Shown here: positions 8,047 to 16,375 of the stretch, piece by piece
How positions within the stretch are numbered: position 1 is the first letter of the stretch
Layout: every line of letters begins with the position of its first letter
Assembly (NCBI RefSeq): GCF_009711055.1
Contig: NZ_WMJY01000026.1
Span: forward strand, 1 to 39,443
DNA: 39,443 bases
Origin: Myroides pelagicus
GTDB taxonomy: Bacteria; Bacteroidota; Bacteroidia; Flavobacteriales; Flavobacteriaceae
Direction: 5' to 3'
Notes under the pieces: model-generated
Seen by the model: only the letters and a program-made list of their open reading frames with translations
Told to the model about the DNA's origin: nothing
The model's database searches: none
Position numbers and translations under genes: made by a program

Positions 8047-9081
8047 ATGAACACTACTTTAAAAGAAATTATAGGAGATGAATATGCTGTACTAGCAATT
8101 AAATATTTTATTTCTGGTTTTTACTACGGCATGGCTTTACTTTCTTTGCTTTTACAATTCCTACTTTGGAAGATATTACACACTAAAAAATTACTATTCA
8201 ACTTACTCCTATTTATTAGTATTCTCATCTGTTTTATCAGTAAAGATCTCTACACCTTAAACAATGGATATACGTTAGACCTTACCTCACGTTTTCTCAT
8301 TTCCTGGAATATGACCACAACTTTAATCCTATTAATATTATTGCCGTTTCCATTTTTAAATTACACTAGACGATTAAAATTCTATAAAATCAGTATTCTT
8401 ATTCTTGGAGCTTTACTTATTACAGAACTACTCACAAATATATTATTAGTACCTAATAGCACCACTGTTATTTACCATTCACTAATTACCATTGTAGCAA
8501 TCTTTTCTATTTTTCTATTTTACTTATTATATCACAAATACAATCATAATTGGCATGCCTTATTTATTCTAGGTTGTGTATTAACAACTAGCTTCTTAAT
8601 GAGTTATTTTTTAAGCAACCAAACAATCGACTTTATGATAAAATGGCCTATTGTACGATTGTTTAGTCTGCCTTTAATTATTATCAATGCAATTATGCTT
8701 TTCCAACAAATACAAAAGTTATACAACCGAAAAAACTCCTTTAAAAAGGCGTCGTATCAATACCTCTATTTTGTTAGAGATTATCACAAAAGACTAATTC
8801 AATTTCAAAAAGAACACCATCAATTCAGTGAAGTAAATCAATCAGAAAAAATAAACATTGAGTATTTTCTAAAAAACACTTTTAATCTTACAGAAAGAGA
8901 GATTGAAGTTCTCAATCTTATTTGGGAAGGAAATACAAATCAGCAAATAGCCGATAGCTTATACATATCGCTAAATACTGCTAAATATCATATTCGCAAT
9001 ATTTACGAAAAGCTTAATATAAACTCGCGTAACCAAGCCTATATAATAGAAAAAGAAATCATCAATAATGCGAACACTTAA
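8047..9081 (+). CDS. Membrane-bound LuxR-type regulator with seven predicted helices
   Basis: 344-residue protein. Residues about 15-225 hold roughly seven hydrophobic segments (for example near 20-45, 50-70, 85-105, 115-137, 143-165, 172-190 and 200-222). A charged linker follows, then a C-terminal GerE/LuxR helix-turn-helix at about 278-335 (LTEREIEVLNLIWEG, then NTAKYHIRNIYEKLNI). It therefore looks like a one-component regulator that keeps its DNA-binding domain at the inner membrane. It resembles 7TMR-DISM proteins of Bacteroidetes but has no periplasmic sensor domain. Start is ATG at 8047. A strong terminator follows at 9117-9155. Ligand and targets are unknown. Confidence 0.85.
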   Translation: MNTTLKEIIGDEYAVLAIKYFISGFYYGMALLSLLLQFLLWKILHTKKLLFNLLLFISILICFISKDLYTLNNGYTLDLTSRFLISWNMTTTLILLILLPFPFLNYTRRLKFYKISILILGALLITELLTNILLVPNSTTVIYHSLITIVAIFSIFLFYLLYHKYNHNWHALFILGCVLTTSFLMSYFLSNQTIDFMIKWPIVRLFSLPLIIINAIMLFQQIQKLYNRKNSFKKASYQYLYFVRDYHKRLIQFQKEHHQFSEVNQSEKINIEYFLKNTFNLTEREIEVLNLIWEGNTNQQIADSLYISLNTAKYHIRNIYEKLNINSRNQAYIIEKEIINNANT

Positions 9082-9116
9082 TAAGTCTGATCGAACTATT
9101 GTCAAGTGTATTAAGC

Positions 9117-9155
9117 AAAAAAGCTTTCTATTGAATAAATCTAGAAAGCTTTTTT
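9117..9155. terminator. Bidirectional terminator between convergent genes
   Basis: AAAAAAGCTTTCTA (9117-9130) pairs perfectly with TAGAAAGCTTTTTT (9142-9155), 14 bp around an 11-base loop. A-run and T-run on the two sides make it usable by the LuxR-type gene (stop 9081) and by the GNAT pseudogene (stop 9161). Confidence 0.88.
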
Positions 9156-9160
9156 ATACC

Positions 9161-9700
9161 TTATTGTACTTTATAATGATAAGTATTTAATCCATTAGAC
9201 TCATTTATCAACTGAAATCCAATCTTCTCAAAAATCTTTTGACCTGAATCGTGTACCGCTGAAACAGAATACTCTAAACAAGGGATACCAAAATCACTTA
9301 GCATAGGAACCAAGCTTTTTAAAGCGTTAGACATAATTCCTTTTTTCTGCATGCTTCCATTTAACCATACTTTAGCTTTCCAGTTTTCTTGTTCTGTTTT
9401 AGGTGCCTCAAGATAAATGTAACCAATGGGTGCTAAAAAGTCTTTAAAACGAATACAGTATAATATACTTTCTCGTTTACCTGCTTTATCAATAAAATCT
9501 AACAAAAGTTCTTTAGCAGCTAATTAATCAACAGCATAAAACTCTGGCAAACCTTCTTTTATCCCAGAAGTTCTACAGTTTAACTCATACAAAAGTGCTT
9601 CTTGATCGATAAATTCCTCAATAATCGGACGCAAAAGAAACTTTTCATTAATATCTATATTCGTACTTGAATCAAATATATCCAATTTAGTGTCTTGCAT
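9161..9700 (-). pseudogene. GNAT acetyltransferase broken by one in-frame stop
   Basis: From the ATG at 9698-9700 the frame runs 58 codons to a TAA at 9524-9526 and then continues uninterrupted to the stop at 9161. Read through, it would give about 179 residues. The N-terminal part (MQDTKLDIF to EFYAVD) and the C-terminal part together look like one RimJ/RimL-type GNAT, with a motif A-like helix (WLNGSMQKKGIMSNALKSL) and motif B (GQKIFEKIGF). A single change of CAA (Gln) to TAA would explain it. A shorter product could start at the TTG at 9503-9505 (114 residues), but it would lack the first strands. Either a true pseudogene or a sequencing error. Confidence 0.72.
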
Positions 9701-9808
9701 TTTTCAATATGTTTTTATTGTTGTAAATCTTATTTTGTACTAATTTACAAAAAAACCTTTGCAGTCATGCAAAACCTTACCATACATTAGATGAAATGGT
9801 GTTTCTTT

Positions 9809-10135
9809 CTAGTTGGATACAAACTTTAATCCGATTATAGAACCAATAAGAGTTACTATAAAGAACATACGCCAAAAAGTAGCTGGATCCTTAAAGAATA
9901 TAATTCCTAATAATACAGTTCCTACAGCCCCTATTCCTGTCCAGACAGCATAAGCTGTCCCAAGTGGCAAAGTCTGTGTTGCCTTAATCAAAAAAGTCAT
10001 ACTTAGAGTCATTGCGATAAAAAAACCAATATACCACCACATAGCCTCTGTCCCTGTTGACTCTTTTGCTTTACCTAAACAAAAAGTAAACCCTACTTCA
10101 AATAAACCTCCAATAATTAATAAAATCCAATTCAT
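9809..10135 (-). CDS. Small multidrug resistance transporter, SugE/Gdx-like
   Basis: 108-residue inner-membrane protein with four hydrophobic helices, the usual SMR size. The essential membrane glutamate is E13 in LIIGGLFEVGF, and the later LPLGTAYAVWTGIGAVGT motif fits the SugE (Gdx, guanidinium or quaternary-ammonium exporter) branch better than EmrE. I place the start at the ATG at 10133-10135, because an upstream ATG at 10178-10180 would add 15 polar residues before helix 1. SMR proteins act as antiparallel dimers. The gene is divergent from a MocR-type regulator 148 bases away. No guanidine riboswitch is visible in the short leader. Substrate unconfirmed. Confidence 0.9.
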   Translation of the reverse strand: MNWILLIIGGLFEVGFTFCLGKAKESTGTEAMWWYIGFFIAMTLSMTFLIKATQTLPLGTAYAVWTGIGAVGTVLLGIIFFKDPATFWRMFFIVTLIGSIIGLKFVSN

Positions 10136-10214
10136 GTCATTTGCTTTAATATTTCGGCAAATATCAAGCATATTAATCAACTATTATTTAACCTATGTAA
10201 AATAATAGTTCTTT

Positions 10215-10241
10215 TTTGCTTTACTCGAATAATTAAATTTG
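10215..10241 (+). promoter_or_regulatory. Candidate promoter of the MocR-type gene
   Basis: TTTG at 10215-10218, then 15 bases, then an exact TAAATTTG (TAnnTTTG) at 10234-10241. Spacing is slightly short. The expected start near 10247 lies downstream of a possible TTG start at 10239, which therefore cannot be used. It supports the ATG at 10284. Confidence 0.5.
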
Positions 10242-10283
10242 TTCGTAACTTCCCCACCGATTAACAGCCTAATCTTTTTAAAT

Positions 10284-11792
10284 ATGAAATCTTCAACTGA
10301 AATCCCTTTACTCAATTTTATTAAGATTAATAAATATTCTACTACTCCTATTTATTTACAGATTGCTAATCAACTAAGCAATGCTATACAACGTAACTAT
10401 ATCCCTAAAGGAACAAAATTACTTGGAACCAGAAAGCTATCTGAACTCCTTCATATCAACAGGAATACAGTTGTTGCTGCCTATCAAGAACTCGAAGCTC
10501 AAGGGTGGATTATAACTGAAGCAAATCGAGGTAGTTATACTTGCGATAAAATAAAAAACAAACCCGAGAAGCTAAAAGCTACTGATAATACTTTAATCGA
10601 AGCCTACCCTAATCAATCAGGCTTCTCTTTTAACCGATCTAATATACTTGACACTCCTTATGAAAAAGTAAATACCACCTATTTTTTTACAGATGGTACA
10701 CCCGATAACAGAATTATTCAATTAAGTCAGTTATCCTCTTTTTATAGTGCCAGTATGAAGCGAAAAAACAACAAAAAAAGACTTAATTCAAATTCATACG
10801 AAAGCAATACCTTTTTTTTAGAAAATATGGTTAACTACCTAAACATATCTAGAGGTTTACAAATTTCTACTTCCAATATTCTAATTACCAATAGTAGTGA
10901 AATGAGTATCTATATCGCTAGTGAAGTATTACTCAATGCTGGAGATAAAGTAATTGTTGCTGATTTAAGTTATTTTTCAAGCAATATGACATTTCAAAAT
11001 AAGCAAGCGAATGTTTTAACTGTTCCTGTTGATCAACAGGGAATTGATGTTGACGCAATCGAAAAACTATGCGAAAAGCATACAGTACGCTTATTGTATA
11101 TCACTCCTCATCATCATTACCCTACGACAAGTACTTTAAGTGCACAACGAAGAGTCAAATTATTGAACTTATCTAACCAATACGGTTTTATCATTCTTGA
11201 AGATGACTATGATTATGAATTTCACTACGAATCAACACCCTTACTCCCCCTAGCGAGTTCTGACAAGAAAGGAATGGTAGTTTATACTGGCACCTTAGGA
11301 CTTTCACTAATTCCTGGGTTTAAACTCGGCTTTATCATTGCTCCTAAAAATGTCATTCAAGAAATGCGTAAACACCTAAATGTTATTAACCCAAAAGGAG
11401 ATATACTCTTACAGCAAGTCTTAGGCGAGCTAATTGATGAAGGAGAAATCAATCGGTATTTAAAAAAATCTTTGAAGGTATATACAGAAAGACGTAATCA
11501 ATTCTGTGATTTACTGGAACGCTACTTCGGTGAAGCTGTATCTTTTCAAGTACCCAGTGGTGGCTTAGCCGTTTGGACCCTATGGAAAAAAGGCATAAAC
11601 CTTCTCAACTTAAAAAAGAAAGCTTTGGACAAAAACCTGTTTATTCCCAAAACAATACTATATCAAAACAAAGATATCACTGCCATGCGCTTAGGCTTTG
11701 GCCATTTAGATAAAGAGGAAATGGAAGTAACTATTAGTCTATTACACCAAAGTATGCTTGAGTTGGAAGTAGAGAAAAATACAACCATATAA
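10284..11792 (+). CDS. MocR/GntR-family regulator lacking the PLP lysine
   Basis: 502-residue regulator with an N-terminal GntR winged helix (about 20-90: PIYLQIANQLSNAI, then TRKLSELLHINRNTVVAAY) and a class I aminotransferase-like domain (about 120-490). The fold-type I landmarks are present: TPHHHYPT, ILEDDYDYEFHY, PGFKLGF and GGLAVW. The segment that normally reads GTFSK or GTLSK with the Schiff-base lysine here reads GTLGL (codons at about 11289-11303), so Gly339 and Leu340 replace Ser and Lys. PLP cannot be bound covalently in the usual way. It is divergent from the SMR exporter gene, its likely target (inference). A different effector may replace PLP. Confidence 0.88.
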   Translation: MKSSTEIPLLNFIKINKYSTTPIYLQIANQLSNAIQRNYIPKGTKLLGTRKLSELLHINRNTVVAAYQELEAQGWIITEANRGSYTCDKIKNKPEKLKATDNTLIEAYPNQSGFSFNRSNILDTPYEKVNTTYFFTDGTPDNRIIQLSQLSSFYSASMKRKNNKKRLNSNSYESNTFFLENMVNYLNISRGLQISTSNILITNSSEMSIYIASEVLLNAGDKVIVADLSYFSSNMTFQNKQANVLTVPVDQQGIDVDAIEKLCEKHTVRLLYITPHHHYPTTSTLSAQRRVKLLNLSNQYGFIILEDDYDYEFHYESTPLLPLASSDKKGMVVYTGTLGLSLIPGFKLGFIIAPKNVIQEMRKHLNVINPKGDILLQQVLGELIDEGEINRYLKKSLKVYTERRNQFCDLLERYFGEAVSFQVPSGGLAVWTLWKKGINLLNLKKKALDKNLFIPKTILYQNKDITAMRLGFGHLDKEEMEVTISLLHQSMLELEVEKNTTI

Positions 11793-11815
11793 CTATCACT
11801 GCTATTTCAAATAAA

Positions 11816-12466
11816 CTAACTTACAAAGCTACGATCTTCATTATTTTGTACTGATTTCAATGCTTCCTGAAGTCGTATATAGTGCCTAATAAAACTGTAA
11901 CATACCACCACTCCAATGAAGTTTAGTACATGTACAAATAAATTTAGATTAGACATAAAGTCAAAACTCACATAACTAAACACAACTTTCTGTAAGAAAT
12001 TAACCAATAGAAATGTTATATAAGCAAACCACCAGAGAAGAAACACCCCAAATGGAAATTTACCTCCATAGTTAACTCCCCGTTTTTCTAAATAAACGTA
12101 CGTTCTACGAGACATCTTAGCCAACATTGTAAAAGGCAAAAAGAGATTAAATACTGGAACAAACCATGCCAAAAACACCCAATACTTAGACTCATATAAC
12201 TTACTGTCTAAACGCTGAATATTTTGAAATGCGTAATAAAACCAAAATAGAAAAGTAACAAAAAAGAAGACTCCAATTAACAGATGAATGTCATTCAAAT
12301 AATTACTAACACGCTCGAATTGTCTTAAATCTGCTTGTTTATAATACCCTCCTCCTAAAACATTCTGAACTACAATTCTATCCATGATTGTAAAATTCAC
12401 AATAGCATAGACATCTATTAAAAACAAGAATGAAGCAATTTTAACTAACCCATTAATTATCTGCAT
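11816..12466 (-). CDS. DUF4328 integral membrane protein
   Basis: 216-residue inner-membrane protein with four predicted helices (about 8-28, 58-80, 95-115 and 140-160) and probably a fifth near 175-195. The DUF4328 signature is clear at about 75-120: WFYYAFQNIQRL followed by WFVPVFNLFLPFTML. The family's function is unknown. It is the last gene of a three-gene unit and starts 9 bases after the stop of the secreted protein upstream. It converges with the MocR-type gene, 23 bases apart, and no terminator hairpin is visible in that gap. Confidence 0.88.
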   Translation of the reverse strand: MQIINGLVKIASFLFLIDVYAIVNFTIMDRIVVQNVLGGGYYKQADLRQFERVSNYLNDIHLLIGVFFFVTFLFWFYYAFQNIQRLDSKLYESKYWVFLAWFVPVFNLFLPFTMLAKMSRRTYVYLEKRGVNYGGKFPFGVFLLWWFAYITFLLVNFLQKVVFSYVSFDFMSNLNLFVHVLNFIGVVVCYSFIRHYIRLQEALKSVQNNEDRSFVS

Positions 12467-12475
12467 ACCAACACT

Positions 12476-13084
12476 TTACTTTTTCCATAATTCTACATCC
12501 TGTATTTTAAACTCCTTTATTACATTACCCTTTTTATCACCGACTGGCTTTTCAAACACAACCCAATACATCAGACTTCTTCCACTAGTGGGATTTGTAT
12601 AAATACAACTCAACAAAGGAGCATCTTCTTGATTTCCTTTACCATTTTTATAACTCATTGCTCGTGAGCAATAATTCTTTACCTCTTCGTAAGAAGCATT
12701 ATATTCATAATCAGGAAGATCATAAATCACATTACCAGATGCATCATAAATATACGAACTATGTATTAAAAATCGAATACTGTAATACGGTTTATTATCC
12801 ATCTTTAATTTCTCAATCGACATTCTATCTTCTTCTGCTGTCTTATAAGTTGTATAATAAAGCATATCCCCTTCTAATCGATCATAAAGACTATAATTCA
12901 TCACACTTTCATTAAACTCTTTATCTTTAGGAAGCATTGTTTTAGCTAATTCCTTAACCGCCAATGTGTCTACATCCTGAGCGGTTACTAACTCCATTAG
13001 CTTGCCAATTTTTTCACTAAAAACTTGTGCTTGACTAGTTGTTGTTGCAACTAATACCAAAATTAGAACGATTATTTTATTCAT
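12476..13084 (-). CDS. Secreted protein of unknown function
   Basis: 202-residue protein with a Sec signal peptide (MNKIIVLILVLVATTTSQAQ, likely cut after the AQ near residue 20). The mature part is polar, Tyr-rich and looks alpha/beta, with no catalytic motif I recognise. It has two Cys in mid-protein, at about residues 134 and 160 (NYCSRAM, LLSCIYT), that could form a disulfide in the periplasm. The gene is 9 bases from the next gene (DUF4328) and 49 bases after the phosphatase gene. It is therefore likely cotranscribed with both. No family named. Confidence 0.78.
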   Translation of the reverse strand: MNKIIVLILVLVATTTSQAQVFSEKIGKLMELVTAQDVDTLAVKELAKTMLPKDKEFNESVMNYSLYDRLEGDMLYYTTYKTAEEDRMSIEKLKMDNKPYYSIRFLIHSSYIYDASGNVIYDLPDYEYNASYEEVKNYCSRAMSYKNGKGNQEDAPLLSCIYTNPTSGRSLMYWVVFEKPVGDKKGNVIKEFKIQDVELWKK

Positions 13085-13133
13085 CTAATTGTCTTTTTAA
13101 TATTATATAACATATAACTAGCACAAATCATAC

Positions 13134-14186
13134 CTAGTGTGTAAATCTATTCAAAAACTTTTGACGCATATTATCATCTATACCTAAGCCATCTTGAATA
13201 TAGCTCTCCATGCTACCATATTCACCTTCAATTGCATCAAACATTGCCTCTATATAAATTGGTTTAACCCATGAAAAATTCTCTACTACTTGGTAGTTTA
13301 ATCTAGGGAAAAACATCTTACCAAACTTCGCCAATTTCATCCTACTACTCACTTCTTCTTTTCGATAATTATTTGACAACATATACTCTTGTATAATAAC
13401 TGCTCTGTTGACATCTAAAATACTCAATAAAATAGCACCTATCATCCCTGTCCTATCTTTTCCGGCAGAACAGTGAAAAAGTATCGCTTCATCATTATCT
13501 AATATTTCAAACACAATCTCACGTACTTTTGATAGATCATCTAATGGGTAAAGTTTGTAGAATTCCACAACTAAAGCATCTGCTTTTTCTGGTGTTATGT
13601 TTCCTTTGATTACATCTTTTCTAGTTTTGGTAAACATATCTTCTGAGTCTTCATATGCTTGATAATTTACATACTCAATTCCCTTAGGTAAATGGTCTGC
13701 TTTCTTTTTAATTTCTCTATCCGTACGCAAATCAATCACTTGACGTATCCCTAAATTCAGCAATTTATCCTCTTCTCTTTTCTTTAATTTATGTAAGTGA
13801 CCACTTCGATAGATCATACCCCATTTAGTACTTCTTCCTTGTTGAGTGACTATCCCTCCTAAATCGCGAAAATTATGTACATCATTAAGCTGTATTAATC
13901 GATTAGAATAGGTAGCTGTATCTTGTTCTCTTACAACTTCTACTATTGGTCTTCTATCCTTTGAAAACTTAATGATTGAGTCTGTATATATTGTAACATG
14001 ACTAGGCGAAATTACATGATCTCCTTTTACAAACTTTCCTTCATAAAACTTATCCTTCTCTGTGATTGAAGGATACATTTCATCAAAGGCAGAAAACTCG
14101 ATAGTTTGATAAGTTGTCTTATAAGCACAATTTTGCATCATCATACCTATTAATAAAATAAAAAATACTTCAGTCCACTTTTTCAT
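13134..14186 (-). CDS. Tyrosine-protein phosphatase-like lipoprotein
   Basis: 350-residue protein of the bacterial Y_phosphatase3 type. A hydrophobic N-terminus (residues 5-19) ends in C20, a probable but non-canonical lipobox (MMQNC). The substrate-side motif NFRDLGGI lies at 105-112, the strand motif VIDLRTDRE at 150-158, and the P-loop HCSAGKDRTG at 238-247 with nucleophile C239 and R245. A signal sequence implies that it works outside the cytoplasm, on envelope phosphoproteins or phosphoinositide-like substrates (inference). It heads the three-gene unit with the secreted protein and DUF4328 protein. An exact -7 box (CAAAAATA on the plus strand, 14204-14211) lies upstream, but no matching -33 was found. 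Confidence 0.88.
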   Translation of the reverse strand: MKKWTEVFFILLIGMMMQNCAYKTTYQTIEFSAFDEMYPSITEKDKFYEGKFVKGDHVISPSHVTIYTDSIIKFSKDRRPIVEVVREQDTATYSNRLIQLNDVHNFRDLGGIVTQQGRSTKWGMIYRSGHLHKLKKREEDKLLNLGIRQVIDLRTDREIKKKADHLPKGIEYVNYQAYEDSEDMFTKTRKDVIKGNITPEKADALVVEFYKLYPLDDLSKVREIVFEILDNDEAILFHCSAGKDRTGMIGAILLSILDVNRAVIIQEYMLSNNYRKEEVSSRMKLAKFGKMFFPRLNYQVVENFSWVKPIYIEAMFDAIEGEYGSMESYIQDGLGIDDNMRQKFLNRFTH

Positions 14187-14403
14187 AATTCAATCTATTT
14201 ACTCAAAAATAAGAATATTCTTATTAGGTTTTGTTTTCTTATCCACAAAACCTCCCTATTATTACTCAATGACTAATTAATAACTATACTGCTTTATTTT
14301 ATAATCAATAAAAAATATTACAATTAAAAACAACAATAGAATATACTTATAACGCAATCATTTCATAATATCATTTAACTTCCATAAACATCAATTTTCA
14401 AGG

Positions 14404-14411
14404 TAAGTTTG
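14404..14411 (+). promoter_or_regulatory. Likely -7 box of the catalase promoter
   Basis: TAAGTTTG is an exact TAnnTTTG 41 bases before the catalase ATG. No TTG was found 17 to 23 bases upstream, so activation may depend on a regulator. The promoter is a partial match only. Confidence 0.4.
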
Positions 14412-14452
14412 TATCAGAAACAAAGAGATAAATTAATATAAACAAATAGATT

Positions 14453-15931
14453 ATGGAAAATAAAAAACTAACAACTGCATCGGGAAGACCTTACGTTGAT
14501 CATGAAGATTCACTAACGGCTGGAGCTAGAGGTCCAGTATTACTTGAAGATTATATTTTACATGAAAAGCTAGCACATTTCAATCGTGAACGTATTCCTG
14601 AACGTATTGTACATGCTAAAGGTACTGGTGCATTTGGTACTTTCACAGTAACTAATGATATCACTAAATATACAAAAGCAAAAATATTCAATGAAATAGG
14701 TAAACAAACAAAAGTATTTGTACGTTTTTCAACCGTAGGTGGAGAGAAAGGTAGTGCTGACTCTGAGAGAGACCCTCGTGGTTTTGCAGTTAAGTTTTAT
14801 ACTGAAGATGGAAACTGGGATTTAGTAGGAAATAATACTCCGGTATTCTTCATTAAAGATGCTAAGAAATTCCCAGACTTTATTCATACTCAAAAAAGAC
14901 ACCCTAGAACAAACTTGAAATCGGCAACAATGATGTGGGACTTTTGGTCATTAAACCCTGAAAGCTTACACCAAGTACTTATTTTAATGTCTGATCGTGG
15001 AACACCATTTGGTTATAGACATATGAATGGTTATGGTAGTCACACTTACTCGATGATTAATAAGGACAATGAGCGTGTATTTGTAAAATTCCATTTCAAA
15101 ACAGCTCAAGGTATTAAAAACCTAAATGGTCCACAAGCAAACGAAATGCGTAAGACTGATATGGACTTTGCACAACGAGACTTATACGAAAACATTGAAA
15201 AAGGAAACTTCCCTAAATGGAACTTGAAAATTCAAGTTATGACTGAAGCTGAAGCTGAGACTGCTAAAGTTAACCCATTTGACGTTACTAAAGTTTGGCC
15301 ACATGCTGAGTTTCCTCTAATTGACGCTGGTGTAATGGAGCTAAATACTATGCCTATGAACTACTTCCAAGATGTTGAACAAGCTGCTTTTGCTCCTGCT
15401 CATATTGTTGATGGTATAGGTTTTTCTCCTGATAAAATGTTACAAGGTCGTATCCTTTCTTATCCGGATGCACAACGTTACCGTTTAGGAACAAACTATG
15501 AGCAAATTCCAGTAAATCGTTGTCCTTATATGACTAACAATTACCAGCGTGATGGATATATGAGAGTGGATGGAAATGGTCAAGATCAACCAAATTACTT
15601 CCCTAATAGTTTTGATGATATTACTGCTGATCAAAACTATCGTGAACCTGCTCAAAAACTTTTTAGTGATGTAGCTGATCGTTTTGATAGAAATGGCGAA
15701 GGAGAAAGTGATCATTTCAGTCAACCTGGAAACCTTTACAAAATCATGACTGCAGAAGAAAAAACAAGTACTATCAACAATATCGTTGATTCTATGAGTG
15801 CTATCGATGGTCCTAAAAAAGATGAAATAATTAGCAGACAATTATGCCATTGGTTTAGAGCTGATATGGAATTAGGTATGCGTATTGCAAAAGGCCTAAA
15901 TTTCGATGTGAGTAAACACATGAATGCATAA
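14453..15931 (+). CDS. katA: Monofunctional heme catalase (clade 3)
   Basis: 492-residue catalase that dismutates hydrogen peroxide to water and oxygen. The distal histidine is H54 in [10 protein letters not shown], the distal asparagine is N127 in GNNTPVFF, and the proximal heme tyrosine is Y337 in [14 protein letters not shown]. The length near 490 residues fits the small-subunit clade 3 group. Cytoplasmic, no signal peptide. It is a single-gene transcript ending in a strong terminator at 15945-15980. The start is the ATG at 14453, which gives the family N-terminus ([16 protein letters not shown]). Induction by peroxide is likely from family knowledge, but the sequence alone does not show the regulator. 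Confidence 0.97.
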   Translation: MENKKLTTASGRPYVDHEDSLTAGARGPVLLEDYILHEKLAHFNRERIPERIVHAKGTGAFGTFTVTNDITKYTKAKIFNEIGKQTKVFVRFSTVGGEKGSADSERDPRGFAVKFYTEDGNWDLVGNNTPVFFIKDAKKFPDFIHTQKRHPRTNLKSATMMWDFWSLNPESLHQVLILMSDRGTPFGYRHMNGYGSHTYSMINKDNERVFVKFHFKTAQGIKNLNGPQANEMRKTDMDFAQRDLYENIEKGNFPKWNLKIQVMTEAEAETAKVNPFDVTKVWPHAEFPLIDAGVMELNTMPMNYFQDVEQAAFAPAHIVDGIGFSPDKMLQGRILSYPDAQRYRLGTNYEQIPVNRCPYMTNNYQRDGYMRVDGNGQDQPNYFPNSFDDITADQNYREPAQKLFSDVADRFDRNGEGESDHFSQPGNLYKIMTAEEKTSTINNIVDSMSAIDGPKKDEIISRQLCHWFRADMELGMRIAKGLNFDVSKHMNA

Positions 15932-15944
15932 CTTTGTTATCTAG

Positions 15945-15980
15945 AAGAGGAAGTTGTCAAATTGATAACTTCCTCTTTAA
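15945..15980 (+). terminator. Terminator after catalase
   Basis: AAGAGGAAGTT (15945-15955) and AACTTCCTCTT (15967-15977) form an 11-bp stem, extended by further pairs inside the loop, 13 bases after the katA stop. Confidence 0.85.
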
Positions 15981-16115
15981 TATTCTATTTAGCCTATAAT
16001 AAATATCTTGTACTTCCAAGCCTATTACCTAATGCAAAAATATTCACCAGTATTACTACCTTAAATACAATCTATTGCATATCTTTATACACTAACAAAT
16101 CTATGTTATTCAACT

Positions 16116-16361
16116 GTGTATCACCGTCTAAAAACGCATCTGTTCTATTTATATTTCATAGCTACTCTTTTTACTATGAGTGCATGTAATCGAAGAATTG
16201 AAAATATTAACTCAAAGACTGTACAAACAGTAAATACTCCTTCAATGACTTTAGATACAAAAAAAGCCTTAGATACTTTACAATTGAAAAATAAATCATT
16301 TACACCACAAGAAACCTATTTTTTAGAATACCTAAGGACTAAATATGACCAATGTAATTAA
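16116..16361 (+). CDS. Possible small lipoprotein
   Basis: 81-codon frame starting at a GTG. The first 23 residues are hydrophobic and end in the lipobox-like MSAC (Cys at about residue 24), followed by a polar region and a C-terminal helix rich in Thr, Leu and Lys. There is no ATG at a suitable position, and the preceding ATG (16103) is in another frame. It might therefore be a frameshifted remnant. It ends 14 bases from the convergent amidase gene. No family recognised; a real gene is possible but not shown. Confidence 0.4.
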   Translation: MYHRLKTHLFYLYFIATLFTMSACNRRIENINSKTVQTVNTPSMTLDTKKALDTLQLKNKSFTPQETYFLEYLRTKYDQCN

Positions 16362-16375
16362 CTATATATTGGCGG

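Noticed and set aside
10136..10283. Guanidine riboswitch before the SMR exporter
   Set aside because: The gap is only about 148 bases and shows no conserved guanidine-I, II or III core.
12595..12915. Open frame on the plus strand inside the secreted-protein gene
   Set aside because: Overlaps a gene with a signal peptide; low-complexity product rich in His, Tyr and Asn.
15485..15841. Open frame on the minus strand inside catalase
   Set aside because: Shadow of the conserved katA reading frame; the protein has no recognisable features.
15962..16189. 75-codon frame with a non-ATG start after catalase
   Set aside because: It starts at an ATT-like codon within the katA terminator hairpin, so it cannot be a proper gene. 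The overlapping frame from 16116 is more lipoprotein-like.
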